A stretch of DNA of 64,000 nt from Pseudoalteromonas sp. XI10 (GTDB taxonomy: Bacteria > Pseudomonadota > Gammaproteobacteria > Enterobacterales > Alteromonadaceae), in NCBI RefSeq assembly GCF_001469895.1, contig NZ_LOPY01000019.1:310001-374000 (forward strand), written 5' to 3'. This document shows positions 45,528 to 54,412 of this stretch, piece after piece. Numbering within the stretch: the first letter of the stretch is position 1; each line of letters opens with the position of its first letter. Under the pieces are notes generated by a model. The model worked only from the letters and a program-made list of their open reading frames with translations, made no database searches and was not told where the DNA came from. The translations under genes were made by a program, and so were the position numbers.

Positions 45528-47450
45528 ATGGGTAGAATTATTGGAATCGATTTAGGTACTACTAACTCTTGTGTAGCAGTACTAGACGGTGATAAAGCAC
45601 GCGTTATCGAAAACGCGGAAGGCGATCGCACAACACCATCGATCATTGCATATACGCAAGACGGTGAAACACTAGTTGGTCAACCTGCAAAACGCCAAGC
45701 AGTAACTAACCCAACTAACACATTATTTGCAATCAAGCGTCTAATTGGTCGTCGTTTTGAAGACGAAGAAGTACAACGCGATATCGGTATTATGCCTTTT
45801 AGCATTGTTAAAGCTGATAACGGTGATGCATGGGTTGAAGCACGTGGCGAGAAACGTGCTGCACCACAAATTTCAGCAGAAGTGCTGAAAAAAATGAAGA
45901 AAACAGCAGAAGACTTCCTAGGTGAAGCGGTTACTGAAGCAGTAATCACAGTTCCTGCATACTTCAATGACTCACAACGTCAAGCAACTAAAGATGCTGG
46001 TCGTATCGCTGGTCTTGAAGTTAAACGTATCATCAATGAGCCAACTGCCGCTGCACTTGCATACGGTATGGACAAAAACAAAGGTGAAAACGTTGTTGCA
46101 GTATATGACTTAGGTGGTGGTACTTTCGATATCTCTATCATCGAAATCGACGAAGTTGAAGGCGAACACACGTTTGAAGTTCTAGCAACTAACGGTGACA
46201 CTCACTTAGGTGGTGAAGATTTCGATAACCGTGTTATCAACTACTTAGTTGAAGAGTTCAAGAAAGATCAAGGTATCGACCTTAAAACAGATCCTCTTGC
46301 AATGCAACGTGTTAAAGAAGCTGCTGAAAAAGCGAAGATTGAACTTTCTTCTGCACAACAAACAGAAGTTAACTTACCGTACGTGACTGCGGACGCAACT
46401 GGTCCTAAGCACATGAACGTTAAAGTTACTCGTGCAAAACTTGAGTCACTTGTTGAAGACTTAGTAACTAAGTCAATCGAGCCGCTTAAGCGTGCACTAG
46501 CTGATGCTGACTTATCAGTAAGCGACGTAAATGACATCATCCTTGTTGGTGGTCAAACACGTATGCCTTTAGTACAAAAAACAGTTGCTGAGTTCTTTGG
46601 TAAAGAGCCACGTAAAGATGTTAACCCAGATGAAGCAGTTGCAGTAGGTGCAGCGATTCAAGGTGGTGTACTAGCTGGTGACGTTAAAGACGTACTACTA
46701 CTTGACGTATCTCCGTTATCACTAGGTATCGAGACTATGGGTCAAGTAATGACAGCTCTAATCGAGAAAAACACGACGATTCCTACTAAGAAATCACAAG
46801 TTTTCTCAACAGCTGAAGACAACCAATCAGCGGTAACGATTCACGTGCTACAAGGTGAGCGTAAGCGTGCAAGCGATAACAAATCACTAGGTCAATTTAA
46901 CCTAGAAGGTATTCGCCCAGCACAACGTGGTACTCCACAAATCGAAGTAACATTCGACGTAGATGCGGACGGTATCTTACATGTATCTGCTAAAGATAAA
47001 GATACAGGTAAAGAGCAGAAGATCACAATCCAAGCTTCTTCAGGTCTAAGCGATGATGAAGTAGAAAAAATGGTTCGTGATGCTGAAGCGCACGCTGAAG
47101 AAGATAAGAAGTTCGAAGAGCTAGTAGCGACTCGTAACCAAGCTGATGCAATGGTTCACGGAACACGTAAGCAAATCGAAGAAGCGGGTGATGCATTACC
47201 TGCAGAAGATAAAGAAGCAATCGAAGCTGCGCTTACAGAGCTAGAAGCGGCGATTAAAGGTGATAACAAAGAAGAGATTGAAGCGAAAACGCAAGCTCTT
47301 GCTGAGAAGTCACAAAAACTAATGGAAATTGCACAAGCTAAAGCACAGCAGCAACAAGGCGGTGCGGATGCAGGTGCTGAGCAATCTTCTGCAAAACAAG
47401 ACGACGATGTTGTTGATGCAGAGTTCGAAGAAGTGAAAGACGACAAGTAA
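45528..47450 (+). CDS. dnaK: Molecular chaperone DnaK (Hsp70)
   Basis: 640 residues. ATPase domain begins [20 protein letters not shown] and contains [13 protein letters not shown] (phosphate 2) and [13 protein letters not shown] (adenosine motif); linker [15 protein letters not shown]; substrate-binding beta domain and helical lid; the C terminus ends with a Gln/Ala-rich stretch and the acidic [12 protein letters not shown] tail. Cytosolic ATP-driven chaperone working with DnaJ, encoded next, and GrpE, which is not in the window. GGAG (45517-45520) is the ribosome-binding site. Confidence 0.99.
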   Translation: MGRIIGIDLGTTNSCVAVLDGDKARVIENAEGDRTTPSIIAYTQDGETLVGQPAKRQAVTNPTNTLFAIKRLIGRRFEDEEVQRDIGIMPFSIVKADNGDAWVEARGEKRAAPQISAEVLKKMKKTAEDFLGEAVTEAVITVPAYFNDSQRQATKDAGRIAGLEVKRIINEPTAAALAYGMDKNKGENVVAVYDLGGGTFDISIIEIDEVEGEHTFEVLATNGDTHLGGEDFDNRVINYLVEEFKKDQGIDLKTDPLAMQRVKEAAEKAKIELSSAQQTEVNLPYVTADATGPKHMNVKVTRAKLESLVEDLVTKSIEPLKRALADADLSVSDVNDIILVGGQTRMPLVQKTVAEFFGKEPRKDVNPDEAVAVGAAIQGGVLAGDVKDVLLLDVSPLSLGIETMGQVMTALIEKNTTIPTKKSQVFSTAEDNQSAVTIHVLQGERKRASDNKSLGQFNLEGIRPAQRGTPQIEVTFDVDADGILHVSAKDKDTGKEQKITIQASSGLSDDEVEKMVRDAEAHAEEDKKFEELVATRNQADAMVHGTRKQIEEAGDALPAEDKEAIEAALTELEAAIKGDNKEEIEAKTQALAEKSQKLMEIAQAKAQQQQGGADAGAEQSSAKQDDDVVDAEFEEVKDDK

Positions 47451-47523
47451 TTGCTTGTTTCGCTTCTGCCTAACGCAATAATGGCTGCTTTGTTTAGCCA
47501 ATTAAGTTAGGATGAAATGATTG

Positions 47524-47557
47524 AGGCGCGCCAGCGATTTCGCTTGACGCGCCTTTT
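47524..47557 (+). terminator. Terminator between dnaK and dnaJ
   Basis: AGGCGCG (47524-47530) pairs with CGCGCCT (47548-47554), with AGCG/CGCT paired inside, then TTT. It would reduce dnaJ expression relative to dnaK or make dnaJ depend on its own promoter. Confidence 0.75.
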
Positions 47558-47683
47558 GCATGTATATAAACGGTAAATTGATAAGTTGCTAATCATCTTA
47601 AATGGTTATGACCATAATACGATTTGTATCAGTCGATTTATCTTACGCAGTGTAGCTGCAGTAAAAAGAGTAGTGTGATAGAT

Positions 47684-48823
47684 ATGTCAAAAAGCGATTA
47701 TTATGAAGTTCTCGGCGTGAGCAAAGATGCTAGCGAACGAGACATAAAAAAAGCGTATAAGCGCTTAGCGATGAAATATCATCCAGACCGTACCGCAGGC
47801 GATAAAGACCTTGAGTCTAAATTCAAGGAAGTAAAAGATGCTTACGAAGTACTAACTGATCCGCAAAAGCGTCAAATGTATGATCAGTACGGTCACGCGG
47901 CCTTTGAACAAGGCGGTGGTGGTCATGGCGGTGGCTTCGGCGGCGGTCATGGTGATTTTGGTGATATTTTCGGTGATGTGTTTGGAGATATCTTTGGTGG
48001 TGGCGGTGGTCGTCGTCAATCACGTCAACAACGTGGTTCTGACTTACGTTACAACATGGACTTAAGCCTTGAAGAGGCTGTTCGTGGTAAAGATGTCGAA
48101 ATAAAAGTTCCAACCTGGGTTAGCTGTAAGCCATGTGATGGTAGTGGTGCCAAAGCTGGTTCGAAGCCTAAAACCTGTACTACCTGTCATGGTGCTGGCC
48201 AAGTTCAAATGCGCCAAGGTTTCTTTGCGGTTCAGCAAACGTGTCCGACGTGTCAGGGCACAGGTCAAATTATTTCTGATCCATGTGACAGCTGTCATGG
48301 TCAAGGTCGTGTAGAAAAAACTAAGACCTTATCTGTTAAGATCCCTGCAGGTGTTGATACAGGTGATCGTATTCGTCTATCGGGCGAAGGTGAAGCGGGC
48401 ATGCATGGTGCACCAGCAGGTGATTTATACGTTCAGGTTTCTGTACGTGAACATCCGATTTTCCAACGTGATGGTAATAACCTGTATTGTGAAGTGCCTA
48501 TTGGCTTTACAACAGCAGCACTGGGCGGTGAAATTGAAGTTCCGACACTGGATGGCCGTGCAAAACTGAAGATCCCATCAGAAAGCCAAACGGGCAAGAT
48601 GTTCCGTATGCGTGGTAAAGGCGTTAAGTCTGTACGTAGTGGCGCTCAAGGTGACTTGATCTGTAAAGTGGTTATTGAAACGCCGGTTAATCTTAATGAT
48701 CGTCAACGTGAATTGCTTGAAGAGCTTGAGCAAAGCATGGGTAAAGATGGCTCTAAAAACCGTCCAAAAGAAAAAGGTTTCTTTGACGGTGTTAAGAAGT
48801 TTTTCGATGACCTAACTAAGTAA
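47684..48823 (+). CDS. dnaJ: Co-chaperone DnaJ (Hsp40)
   Basis: 379 residues from the ATG at 47684 ([11 protein letters not shown]), the universal DnaJ start; 20 extra upstream residues to 47624 do not belong to the family. J domain with YHPD (about 33-36), Gly/Phe-rich linker (about 75-110), four zinc repeats [24 protein letters not shown] and CDSCHGQG (about 150-210), then the substrate-binding C-terminal domains. Stimulates DnaK ATPase. It is 233 bp after dnaK. Confidence 0.98.
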   Translation: MSKSDYYEVLGVSKDASERDIKKAYKRLAMKYHPDRTAGDKDLESKFKEVKDAYEVLTDPQKRQMYDQYGHAAFEQGGGGHGGGFGGGHGDFGDIFGDVFGDIFGGGGGRRQSRQQRGSDLRYNMDLSLEEAVRGKDVEIKVPTWVSCKPCDGSGAKAGSKPKTCTTCHGAGQVQMRQGFFAVQQTCPTCQGTGQIISDPCDSCHGQGRVEKTKTLSVKIPAGVDTGDRIRLSGEGEAGMHGAPAGDLYVQVSVREHPIFQRDGNNLYCEVPIGFTTAALGGEIEVPTLDGRAKLKIPSESQTGKMFRMRGKGVKSVRSGAQGDLICKVVIETPVNLNDRQRELLEELEQSMGKDGSKNRPKEKGFFDGVKKFFDDLTK

Positions 48824-48852
48824 CTCTAGTTAAGTAACTTTAGTTAGAGAGT

Positions 48853-48880
48853 AAAAAAGGCGCTAATAAGCGCCTTTTTT
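48853..48880. terminator. Strong bidirectional terminator
   Basis: AAAAAAGGCGCT (48853-48864), loop AATA, and exact complement to 48880, ending both dnaJ and the convergent HlyD-like gene. Confidence 0.92.
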
Positions 48881-48898
48881 TATTGGTAATTGCCTACT

Positions 48899-50029
48899 TT
48901 AGTGATCTAAGAATAGGTAGTTTTGCCAACTTTTCATTCTGATCAATACTTTACGCATCACTGATACGTGCTCGAAGTGTTCTGAATAAACAGCGACTTC
49001 TGTGCTTGTTCCCTGTGGTAGGTGATATTCACTCATGTCGTCTGTGATTTTTAAGGTGACAATTGCGCGGCCTTGGCGAGCAAAAAACTCAGTGCCCATC
49101 AGTGTGCCTTGTGCTTGTACTTGCCCTTCACCAATAGCAGGTAATACATCGATTACTTCGCCCGCAAAGGTTTTGCCAGGAATAGCTTTAAAGATAAAGT
49201 CTGCTTTGTAGCCTGGTTCGAGTCTTAATAGTGAATTTTGTCTAAATGCAGCGACGTAAACGGTATCTTCTTTGTGCACAAAGGTCATCACCGGTCGTAG
49301 TGGCATAGGGACTGCAATCATCCCAGGGCGCAATGTTAGTTGTGTAACATAGCCATCGGTAGGTGCATAAACGCTTGTACTGTCTAAGTTAAACTGAGCT
49401 TGCTCTAAATTAGCGCGAGCTGCGGCAATTTTAGTTTGTTCGCCGTTTATTTCAGACTCAAATGCAAGTTTTTGACGTAACTCTTCGGCCTGTGCTGCTT
49501 CGTAACTTGCCTTTGCTGCTAAGTATACACCTAATTTATTATCAACTTGGCCTTTTGAGTAAGCACCGCTTTTTGCGCCTTTTTCATAACGTTCGTATTC
49601 TTTCTTACTGCGATCATATTCAGCTTTAGCCATTAGGGCACTGGCTTGTGCTGATTTATAGGCCGCTTCTAAACCCAGGACTGACTGTTTTGCATCTTGT
49701 AAAGCTGCAATAGCTTGATTTAGTTTGGCTCGGTATAAGGTATCGTCTAGGCGAAACAGTAAGTCTCCTTTTTTAACAGGCTGATTTGGCTTAACAGCAA
49801 CTTCTTCAACGGTACCACGGACATTTGGCACAATAGGTGTTGTGACATAGGCACTGCTGGCCATATTTGAATGTGGGTGGTTATAGTTCATTAACAGGAT
49901 CAAAGCGCCTATCAGTACCACACCACCAAGTACCGCGGTGGGTACTGTCCATTTATTAAGTGGGATTTTAAAAACTTTAAAGATACCAATGCACAATGCG
50001 GTATAAGTGAGTATTAATAACAAATCCAT
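48899..50029 (-). CDS. HlyD-family membrane-fusion protein (YibH-like)
   Basis: 376 residues. Two hydrophobic segments at the N terminus (about 2-20 and 30-48) anchor it in the inner membrane; then a barrel-sandwich lipoyl domain (GTVEEVAVKPNQPVKKGDLL), a long coiled-coil hairpin (about 100-210), the second lipoyl half (YAPTDGYVTQLTLRPGMIA) and a beta-barrel. It resembles E. coli YibH and the EmrA/AaeA adaptors, but no transporter gene follows. It lies 3 bp after the DUF3302 gene, the YibI-YibH arrangement of enterobacteria. Confidence 0.9.
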   Translation of the reverse strand: MDLLLILTYTALCIGIFKVFKIPLNKWTVPTAVLGGVVLIGALILLMNYNHPHSNMASSAYVTTPIVPNVRGTVEEVAVKPNQPVKKGDLLFRLDDTLYRAKLNQAIAALQDAKQSVLGLEAAYKSAQASALMAKAEYDRSKKEYERYEKGAKSGAYSKGQVDNKLGVYLAAKASYEAAQAEELRQKLAFESEINGEQTKIAAARANLEQAQFNLDSTSVYAPTDGYVTQLTLRPGMIAVPMPLRPVMTFVHKEDTVYVAAFRQNSLLRLEPGYKADFIFKAIPGKTFAGEVIDVLPAIGEGQVQAQGTLMGTEFFARQGRAIVTLKITDDMSEYHLPQGTSTEVAVYSEHFEHVSVMRKVLIRMKSWQNYLFLDH

Positions 50030-50032
50030 ATT

Positions 50033-50377
50033 CTATTTCTCTTTATTATTCGATTGGGCATTTATTTGTGCTTGTAGTGCTGCCACTGTGGCTGTTAGGC
50101 TAGCTACTTTCTCTGCTAAGTCTTCCTGTTCCTTTTGGATCTGGTTAAAACCCCAACCGCGGTCATCACGCCATAATGTCGCCCAAACCCATAAAAATGG
50201 CCACAGCACGTGTAGGGTAAATAGGCTAACCCAGCCTGCATAATGGATGGCATCTTGATGAGGGTGATTACGTTTTTTGGCAATTTCGTAGGGAATATCG
50301 TGAATGGCAATAACACCATAAAATATTACTACCGTTACAAACACTAGCATGACCAGTGCAAAGTAGTCTAAAAACAT
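50033..50377 (-). CDS. DUF3302 inner-membrane protein (YibI/YiaW-like)
   Basis: 114 residues: two membrane helices (FALVMLVFVTVVIFYGVIAI and GWVSLFTLHVLWPFLWVWAT) joined by HDIPYEIAKKRNHPHQDAI, the signature loop of DUF3302, then a coiled-coil tail (about 84-110). Function unknown. It precedes the YibH-like adaptor gene by 3 bp and is probably needed for it. Confidence 0.9.
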   Translation of the reverse strand: MFLDYFALVMLVFVTVVIFYGVIAIHDIPYEIAKKRNHPHQDAIHYAGWVSLFTLHVLWPFLWVWATLWRDDRGWGFNQIQKEQEDLAEKVASLTATVAALQAQINAQSNNKEK

Positions 50378-50454
50378 GTACTTTCCTTTGTTTAACTTAT
50401 AATCAATTTAATAATACGTGAAATTTACCTAATTCCTAGGCGGTATTTTCAGAT

Positions 50455-50691
50455 TTAGTTCAGCACAACGTAGTAGTCGGTATCAGCAAGACAACGACAT
50501 AAAGTCACATCCTCTGAAAATGTAGTGTTTTGTATTCGGCCTTTTTCTAAGCCAAGCGTATGGCATTTGCTTTGACAATCCATGTAGGCACTCCACGCGA
50601 GGTATTCGTTACACACAAAATTCACTGCATACAATAGGGTGAGTATGATAAATAACTGTTTGGCTAGATAGAGCCCTGTGTGTCTAGACAT
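50455..50691 (-). CDS. Small cysteine-containing membrane or exported protein, unknown
   Basis: About 78 residues from the ATG at 50691; six more residues to 50709 are possible. One N-terminal hydrophobic segment (KQLFIILTLLYAVNFVC), then a short region with CQSKC and CRCLAD cysteine clusters outside the membrane, suggesting disulfides or metal binding. No family recognised. It is upstream of, and on the same strand as, the DUF3302/HlyD pair, 77 bp away, so may belong to that operon. Confidence 0.6.
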   Translation of the reverse strand: MSRHTGLYLAKQLFIILTLLYAVNFVCNEYLAWSAYMDCQSKCHTLGLEKGRIQNTTFSEDVTLCRCLADTDYYVVLN

Positions 50692-50841
50692 GCTTGTTAC
50701 CCTGCCCAAGATTCATCACTTTAGTGTAGTCGAATTAGGTCTATTTCGTGTGTTTTGTAGTGGTTTTTCTATTGCCTTATATTCCATGTTCACGGTATGT
50801 TTCATAAAGTGACTACTAATTAATTAGTTATAGGAAAATCA

Positions 50842-51303
50842 ATGACGCCGGCTATAAACTTACTGAAGAAGAAAGGTATTAGCTTTGATGTGCTCAGCTA
50901 TCAGCATGAGCCTTCGCAACAACAGTTTGGCCTTGAAGCGGTTGAAAAGCTTAAGCTACCAGCTGAGCAAGTATTTAAAACCTTAGTACTTGAAGATGCT
51001 GACCACCAGCTTTTGGTTGCTATTGTGCCAGTTAGCCAACAAGTTAACCTGAAAATGCTGGCAAAGGCGGCAAAGGTTAAAAAAGTACAGATGGCTCCAC
51101 AACAAAAAGTCGAAAATACTACAGGTTATATTTTAGGTGGAGTAAGTCCGCTAGGTCAGAAAAAGCGCCTTAATACCTATGTGCATCAATCTGCAGATAG
51201 CTTTGACGTGATGTATGTTTCAGCTGGTAAGCGAGGCCTTGAGATTGCATTGGCCCCTAAGGATTTATGCAGTTTACTAAATGCTAAGCTGGCAGACTTT
51301 TAG
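50842..51303 (+). CDS. ybaK: Cys-tRNA(Pro)/Cys-tRNA(Cys) deacylase YbaK
   Basis: 153 residues. Start MTPAINLLKKKGISFDVLSY, then EPSQQQFGLEAVEKLKLPAE, VFKTLVLEDA (with the Lys of the active pocket), TGYILGGVSPLGQKKRLNTY and SAGKRGLEIALAP are the YbaK/EbsC markers. It is a trans-editing hydrolase that removes Cys wrongly attached to tRNA(Pro). Its 3' end overlaps the convergent umuC by 4 bp. Confidence 0.94.
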   Translation: MTPAINLLKKKGISFDVLSYQHEPSQQQFGLEAVEKLKLPAEQVFKTLVLEDADHQLLVAIVPVSQQVNLKMLAKAAKVKKVQMAPQQKVENTTGYILGGVSPLGQKKRLNTYVHQSADSFDVMYVSAGKRGLEIALAPKDLCSLLNAKLADF

Positions 51304-52556
51304 CAATGTATTTTTGGTAGGTTATGCCAGCGGGTTGTGTAATGAGGCGATAAGTACGCGCGTTTCATATGCCAACGGGTCGTAGGAGTTTCGCTGGCTA
51401 TGGCAAGTGTACCCACGCCATAACGGGTGTTAATGTTATCAAGACACTTCATCAGTTTAGGGTTATCGATAGGCGCTTGAAACAAATCAGGCTGCTGAAA
51501 CATGTGGCTTGATAACTCAAGAGCACCTACACCACATTTATAAAATCGCACCCCAGGTTTATAGAGATGATCAAATACCTCGCTGATAGCATTGGCGAAC
51601 ACACAACTATCGGCGGTGGCGACACTAAACTCATAAATATAGGATTTTTTATAATAGCCATCTTGGTGAGGAGAGCTGGCCACAAACATTAATAAGCGTT
51701 GAGTGTGTGAGCCTTGCGCACGTAGTTTTCTTGCCACAATCACACAATGATTGATCAGTGCTGTTTTCAGCGCTGTGGCGTCAGTGATACGCTCCCCAAA
51801 ACTACGGGTCGAAAAAATCTCTTTTTTGTCTTGGCGTACTTCATCCCACGCTAAACAGCTTTTGCCACGTAGCTCGTTCACTGTACGCTCTAATACAATA
51901 CTGAATAGGCGTTTTATTTTTCGTGGTTCTTGTTCGGCTAAATCAAAGGCCGTATTGATATTCATTGCTTTGAGTTTTTTAGCTAAGCGTCGACCAACGC
52001 CCCAAACATCTTGCACGTCCATGGCTTTTAAAATGGCTACCCGTGAAGTTTCTGAGTCAATCACTGCAACGCCATCAAAGCCGGGGAGTTTTTTCGCTGC
52101 ATGATTGGCGGCTTTGGCTAGGGTTGCTGTTGGGCCAAATCCAACACCGACTGGCAGCTTTGTTTCGCGCCATACGGTACGGCGAATATCATGGCCATAA
52201 CTATGCCAGTCGTGAATAAGTTTTTTGAAACCAGTAAAGTTTAAAAATGATTCATCAATAGAGTATATGTGCTGATTATCGCAAAAGCGGCCAATCACGT
52301 TCATCATCCGCTCGCTTAAATCCGCATACAACTCATAGTTAGATGAGCGGATCACCACTTGGTTATCTTCGAGTATTTTCTTTACTTGAAAATAGGGCTG
52401 AAATTTTGGAATAGCCAGTTTTCGTGCAATAGGGCACACGGCACAAATACAGCCATCGTTGTTAGTGAGAACCACAACCGGTTTACTACGAATAGCCGGA
52501 TCAAATACTTTTTCGGCGCTAGCATAAAAGGCCACCGCATCGACTAAGGCGTACAT
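51300..52556 (-). CDS. umuC: UmuC, catalytic subunit of DNA polymerase V
   Basis: 418 residues, a Y-family translesion polymerase. N-terminal palm begins YALVDAVAFYASAEKVFDP with the metal Asp, followed by VVVLTNNDGCICAVCPIARK and the catalytic SIDESFLNF; then a helix-hairpin-helix region (VWGVGRRLAKKLKAMNI) and the little-finger domain. Works with processed UmuD on RecA-coated DNA. It overlaps umuD by 13 bp, so the two are co-translated under the LexA site. Confidence 0.95.
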   Translation of the reverse strand: MYALVDAVAFYASAEKVFDPAIRSKPVVVLTNNDGCICAVCPIARKLAIPKFQPYFQVKKILEDNQVVIRSSNYELYADLSERMMNVIGRFCDNQHIYSIDESFLNFTGFKKLIHDWHSYGHDIRRTVWRETKLPVGVGFGPTATLAKAANHAAKKLPGFDGVAVIDSETSRVAILKAMDVQDVWGVGRRLAKKLKAMNINTAFDLAEQEPRKIKRLFSIVLERTVNELRGKSCLAWDEVRQDKKEIFSTRSFGERITDATALKTALINHCVIVARKLRAQGSHTQRLLMFVASSPHQDGYYKKSYIYEFSVATADSCVFANAISEVFDHLYKPGVRFYKCGVGALELSSHMFQQPDLFQAPIDNPKLMKCLDNINTRYGVGTLAIASETPTTRWHMKRAYLSPHYTTRWHNLPKIHC

Positions 52557-52957
52557 GCTAATAGCTCTTTACTACTGCGATGTAAGCGAATTGAGCGAGT
52601 GACCACGCCTTCTAATTGAAATTCATCAGATTGGCGTAGTTGCACTGCAGGGTATTTAGGTGAGGCTGATAATAACTGTGCATTGTGTTTATCTAATAGT
52701 TTACAAACAAATAAACCATTTAGATTCGCGACAATGACATCGCCATTTTTAACGTCTTCGGCGCGATCAACTAGTAACAAGTCACCATCAAAAATCCCCA
52801 CACCTTGCATTGATTCGCCAGAGGCAATACCAATAAATGTTGCATCAGGGTGTTTAATCAATAGCTGATCTAATGATAAGCCTAGCTCTTTGTATTGTGC
52901 TGCCGGTGATTCAAAACCACATACGCCAGCTTCGATATAAATAGGAATAACACGCAT
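52544..52957 (-). CDS. umuD: UmuD, self-cleaving subunit of DNA polymerase V
   Basis: 137 residues, S24 peptidase family. The auto-cleavage site Cys-Gly is in GVCGFESPAAQY (about 12-23); the Ser/Lys dyad is in IASGESMQGVGIFDGDLLLVDRA (read as SGESMQGVG, Ser near 50) and LNGLFVCKLLD. RecA filaments trigger cleavage to UmuD'. Very close to the LexA-box palindrome upstream, leaving a leader of about 25 nt and no strong ribosome-binding site. Confidence 0.95.
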   Translation of the reverse strand: MRVIPIYIEAGVCGFESPAAQYKELGLSLDQLLIKHPDATFIGIASGESMQGVGIFDGDLLLVDRAEDVKNGDVIVANLNGLFVCKLLDKHNAQLLSASPKYPAVQLRQSDEFQLEGVVTRSIRLHRSSKELLACTP

Positions 52958-52960
52958 AAC

Positions 52961-53016
52961 AAAACCACTGCACTGTACATTTGTACAGTATAGTGGTTTT
53001 GTGGTTATCTTGCCAA
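52961..53016 (-). promoter_or_regulatory. SOS promoter of umuDC with LexA box inside a 40-bp palindrome
   Basis: CTGTACATTTGTACAG (52973-52988) is a full LexA box (CTGT-N8-ACAG). On the minus strand -35 TTGGCA (53011-53016) and -10 TATACT (52987-52992) are 18 bp apart and the box covers the -10 and start site. The box lies in a larger symmetry: AAAACCACT (52961-52969) matches AGTGGTTTT (52992-53000), so the same DNA could form a terminator hairpin for the MarR gene ending at 53022. Confidence 0.85.
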
Positions 53017-53021
53017 TAAGA

Positions 53022-53456
53022 TCACGGGGTGTTGTGATTGATATTTTCGATCATGGTTGTGGCAATAGCGATAAAATCACGTACTTGCTGATCAGTTAAA
53101 CCGTGGCAAAGTTTGGCATCAACCTCTTGCTCTGCAACTTCTAAACGCGAGAACAGGGCGTTACCTTGCTCAGTAAACGACAAAATTAAACAGCGTTTGT
53201 CATTTTCGTCGGCACATTTAGAAACCAGCTCAAGCTTTATAAGCTCTTTTACTAAGCGTGCTATTTGTGCTTTATCACGACCGGTTTTGGCAACAATATC
53301 ATTGGCGGTACAGTGCTGTGTTTCGGCAATAATATGTAAACAGCGTACATGCATTGCGTTAAGACCAAGCTCGTTGGCGTTAATGGCTTCGCGTACAGTG
53401 ACACGGTAACTTTGTGCCAGTGTAAATAAAGCAGAAGAAAGAGAGGTTTGTGGCAT
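53022..53456 (-). CDS. MarR-family regulator divergent from the SIP/LLM pair
   Basis: 144 residues with winged helix-turn-helix: NAMHVRCLHIIAETQHCTAND, IVAKTGRDKAQIARLVKELIK (recognition helix, read in parts) and the wing ADENDKRCLILSFTEQGNAL. Ligand unknown. Two palindromes of the TAGTTGAC type occupy the promoter in the 112-bp divergent gap, so it probably represses both itself and the neighbouring siderophore-interacting protein gene. It is upstream of umuDC on the same strand but separated by their own SOS promoter. Confidence 0.88.
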   Translation of the reverse strand: MPQTSLSSALFTLAQSYRVTVREAINANELGLNAMHVRCLHIIAETQHCTANDIVAKTGRDKAQIARLVKELIKLELVSKCADENDKRCLILSFTEQGNALFSRLEVAEQEVDAKLCHGLTDQQVRDFIAIATTMIENINHNTP

Positions 53457-53487
53457 GGTTCACCTAAGTTAAGCAAGTTTGCATTAG

Positions 53488-53531
53488 TTGACAAAGTCAA
53501 TTAAAAGCGTATAGTTGACTATATCAACTAT
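53488..53531 (+). promoter_or_regulatory. Promoter with two MarR-type operators
   Basis: -35 TTGACA (53488-53493) and -10 TATAGT (53510-53515) are 16 bp apart. A palindrome TTGAC-AAA-GTCAA (53488-53500) covers the -35 and a second, ATAGTTGA-N5-TCAACTAT (53511-53531), covers the -10 and start site. Both share the word TAGTTGAC, so one dimeric regulator could bind twice. Confidence 0.75.
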
Positions 53532-53568
53532 TGGGGCGTTGTGCAATTTAACCAGCTAGGAGACCAAG

Positions 53569-54342
53569 ATGGCTAGAAAAGTTCGTCGTGCAAACGTTTT
53601 AAGTACTACACGTATTTCCCCGCATCTACAAAGAATTGTCGTTGGCTCAGACGAGTTTGCCGATTTTCCGCAAGATGCAAAAGGTGCGTACGTAAAGGTA
53701 CTACTCCCGCATGCCGGAGAATCAAAGGTTGAACTTGATTTACACGCTGAGCATCCTGCATTAATGCGCTCTTATACTATTCGTGATATTAACCCTGTTA
53801 ACGGTGCAATTACCCTCGATTTTGTGGTTAACCAACATCAAGGCGTGGCAACCAACTGGGCACAAAATGCGTGTGTAGGCGACGAGGTAGGTATAGCAGG
53901 CCCAGGCCCTAAAAAACTCACTGATTTTACGCAAACACATTATTTAATGCTGGCAGATTTAACCTCTGTTAATGCAATCAATGGCTACTTACAAACCCTG
54001 CCACAAGATGCCACTGTCGATGTCATTATTCATGTTGCTGATAAAGCCGACATCATTGAGCTTGAACAAATTAAAGCACACACCCAACATAGTGTTGAAT
54101 GGTTAGTTACAGATGAGCCAGAAACAGATTTACTCGACCAAGTAACACGCTTATGCGCAGGTTATAACACGCAACCTATGGTGTTTATGGCATTAGAAGC
54201 AAACTTGGTGAAGGCAATTCGCCGTTTAATTACAAGCAGTTTTGAAATTGACCGTGAACACATTGTTGCATCGGCCTATTGGAAGCGTGGTATTGATGCC
54301 GATGGCCTAAAGGTGGAAAAACAGCAACAAAGCCGTGCTTAA
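53569..54342 (+). CDS. Siderophore-interacting protein (FAD-dependent ferric reductase type)
   Basis: 257 residues. The flavin-binding motif RSYTIR with the following DFVVNQHQGVATNWAQN and GIAGPGPKK mark the SIP/ViuB family, related to ferredoxin-reductase folds; the C-terminal half (DVIIHVADKADIIELEQI, EWLVTD, VFMALEANLVKAIRRLI, YWKRGIDAD) is the NAD(P)H-binding SIP domain. Members reduce ferric-siderophore complexes, but flavin reduction for a partner enzyme is also possible. First gene of a two-gene unit with a luciferase-like monooxygenase, controlled by the divergent MarR protein; no Fur box was seen. Confidence 0.9.
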   Translation: MARKVRRANVLSTTRISPHLQRIVVGSDEFADFPQDAKGAYVKVLLPHAGESKVELDLHAEHPALMRSYTIRDINPVNGAITLDFVVNQHQGVATNWAQNACVGDEVGIAGPGPKKLTDFTQTHYLMLADLTSVNAINGYLQTLPQDATVDVIIHVADKADIIELEQIKAHTQHSVEWLVTDEPETDLLDQVTRLCAGYNTQPMVFMALEANLVKAIRRLITSSFEIDREHIVASAYWKRGIDADGLKVEKQQQSRA

Positions 54343-54361
54343 TTAGCATTTGAAAAATAAC

Positions 54362-54412
54362 CATTCGCTCTCATTAACTAATTATAAAGAGTTAAATTTT
54401 GGAGAGCGAATG
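54362..54412 (+). promoter_or_regulatory. Long hairpin burying the ribosome-binding site and ATG of the LLM gene
   Basis: CATTCGCTCTC (54362-54372) is perfectly complementary to GAGAGCGAATG (54402-54412), which contains most of the GGAGAG ribosome-binding site and the start codon. Inside, TTAACT and AGTTAA can also pair. Such a stem would block initiation unless opened by ribosomes from the upstream gene, by heat or by another factor. Confidence 0.65.

Noticed and set aside
45680..47446. Several antisense ORFs across dnaK
   Set aside because: They are low-complexity shadows of the highly biased dnaK codon use, with no ribosome-binding sites.
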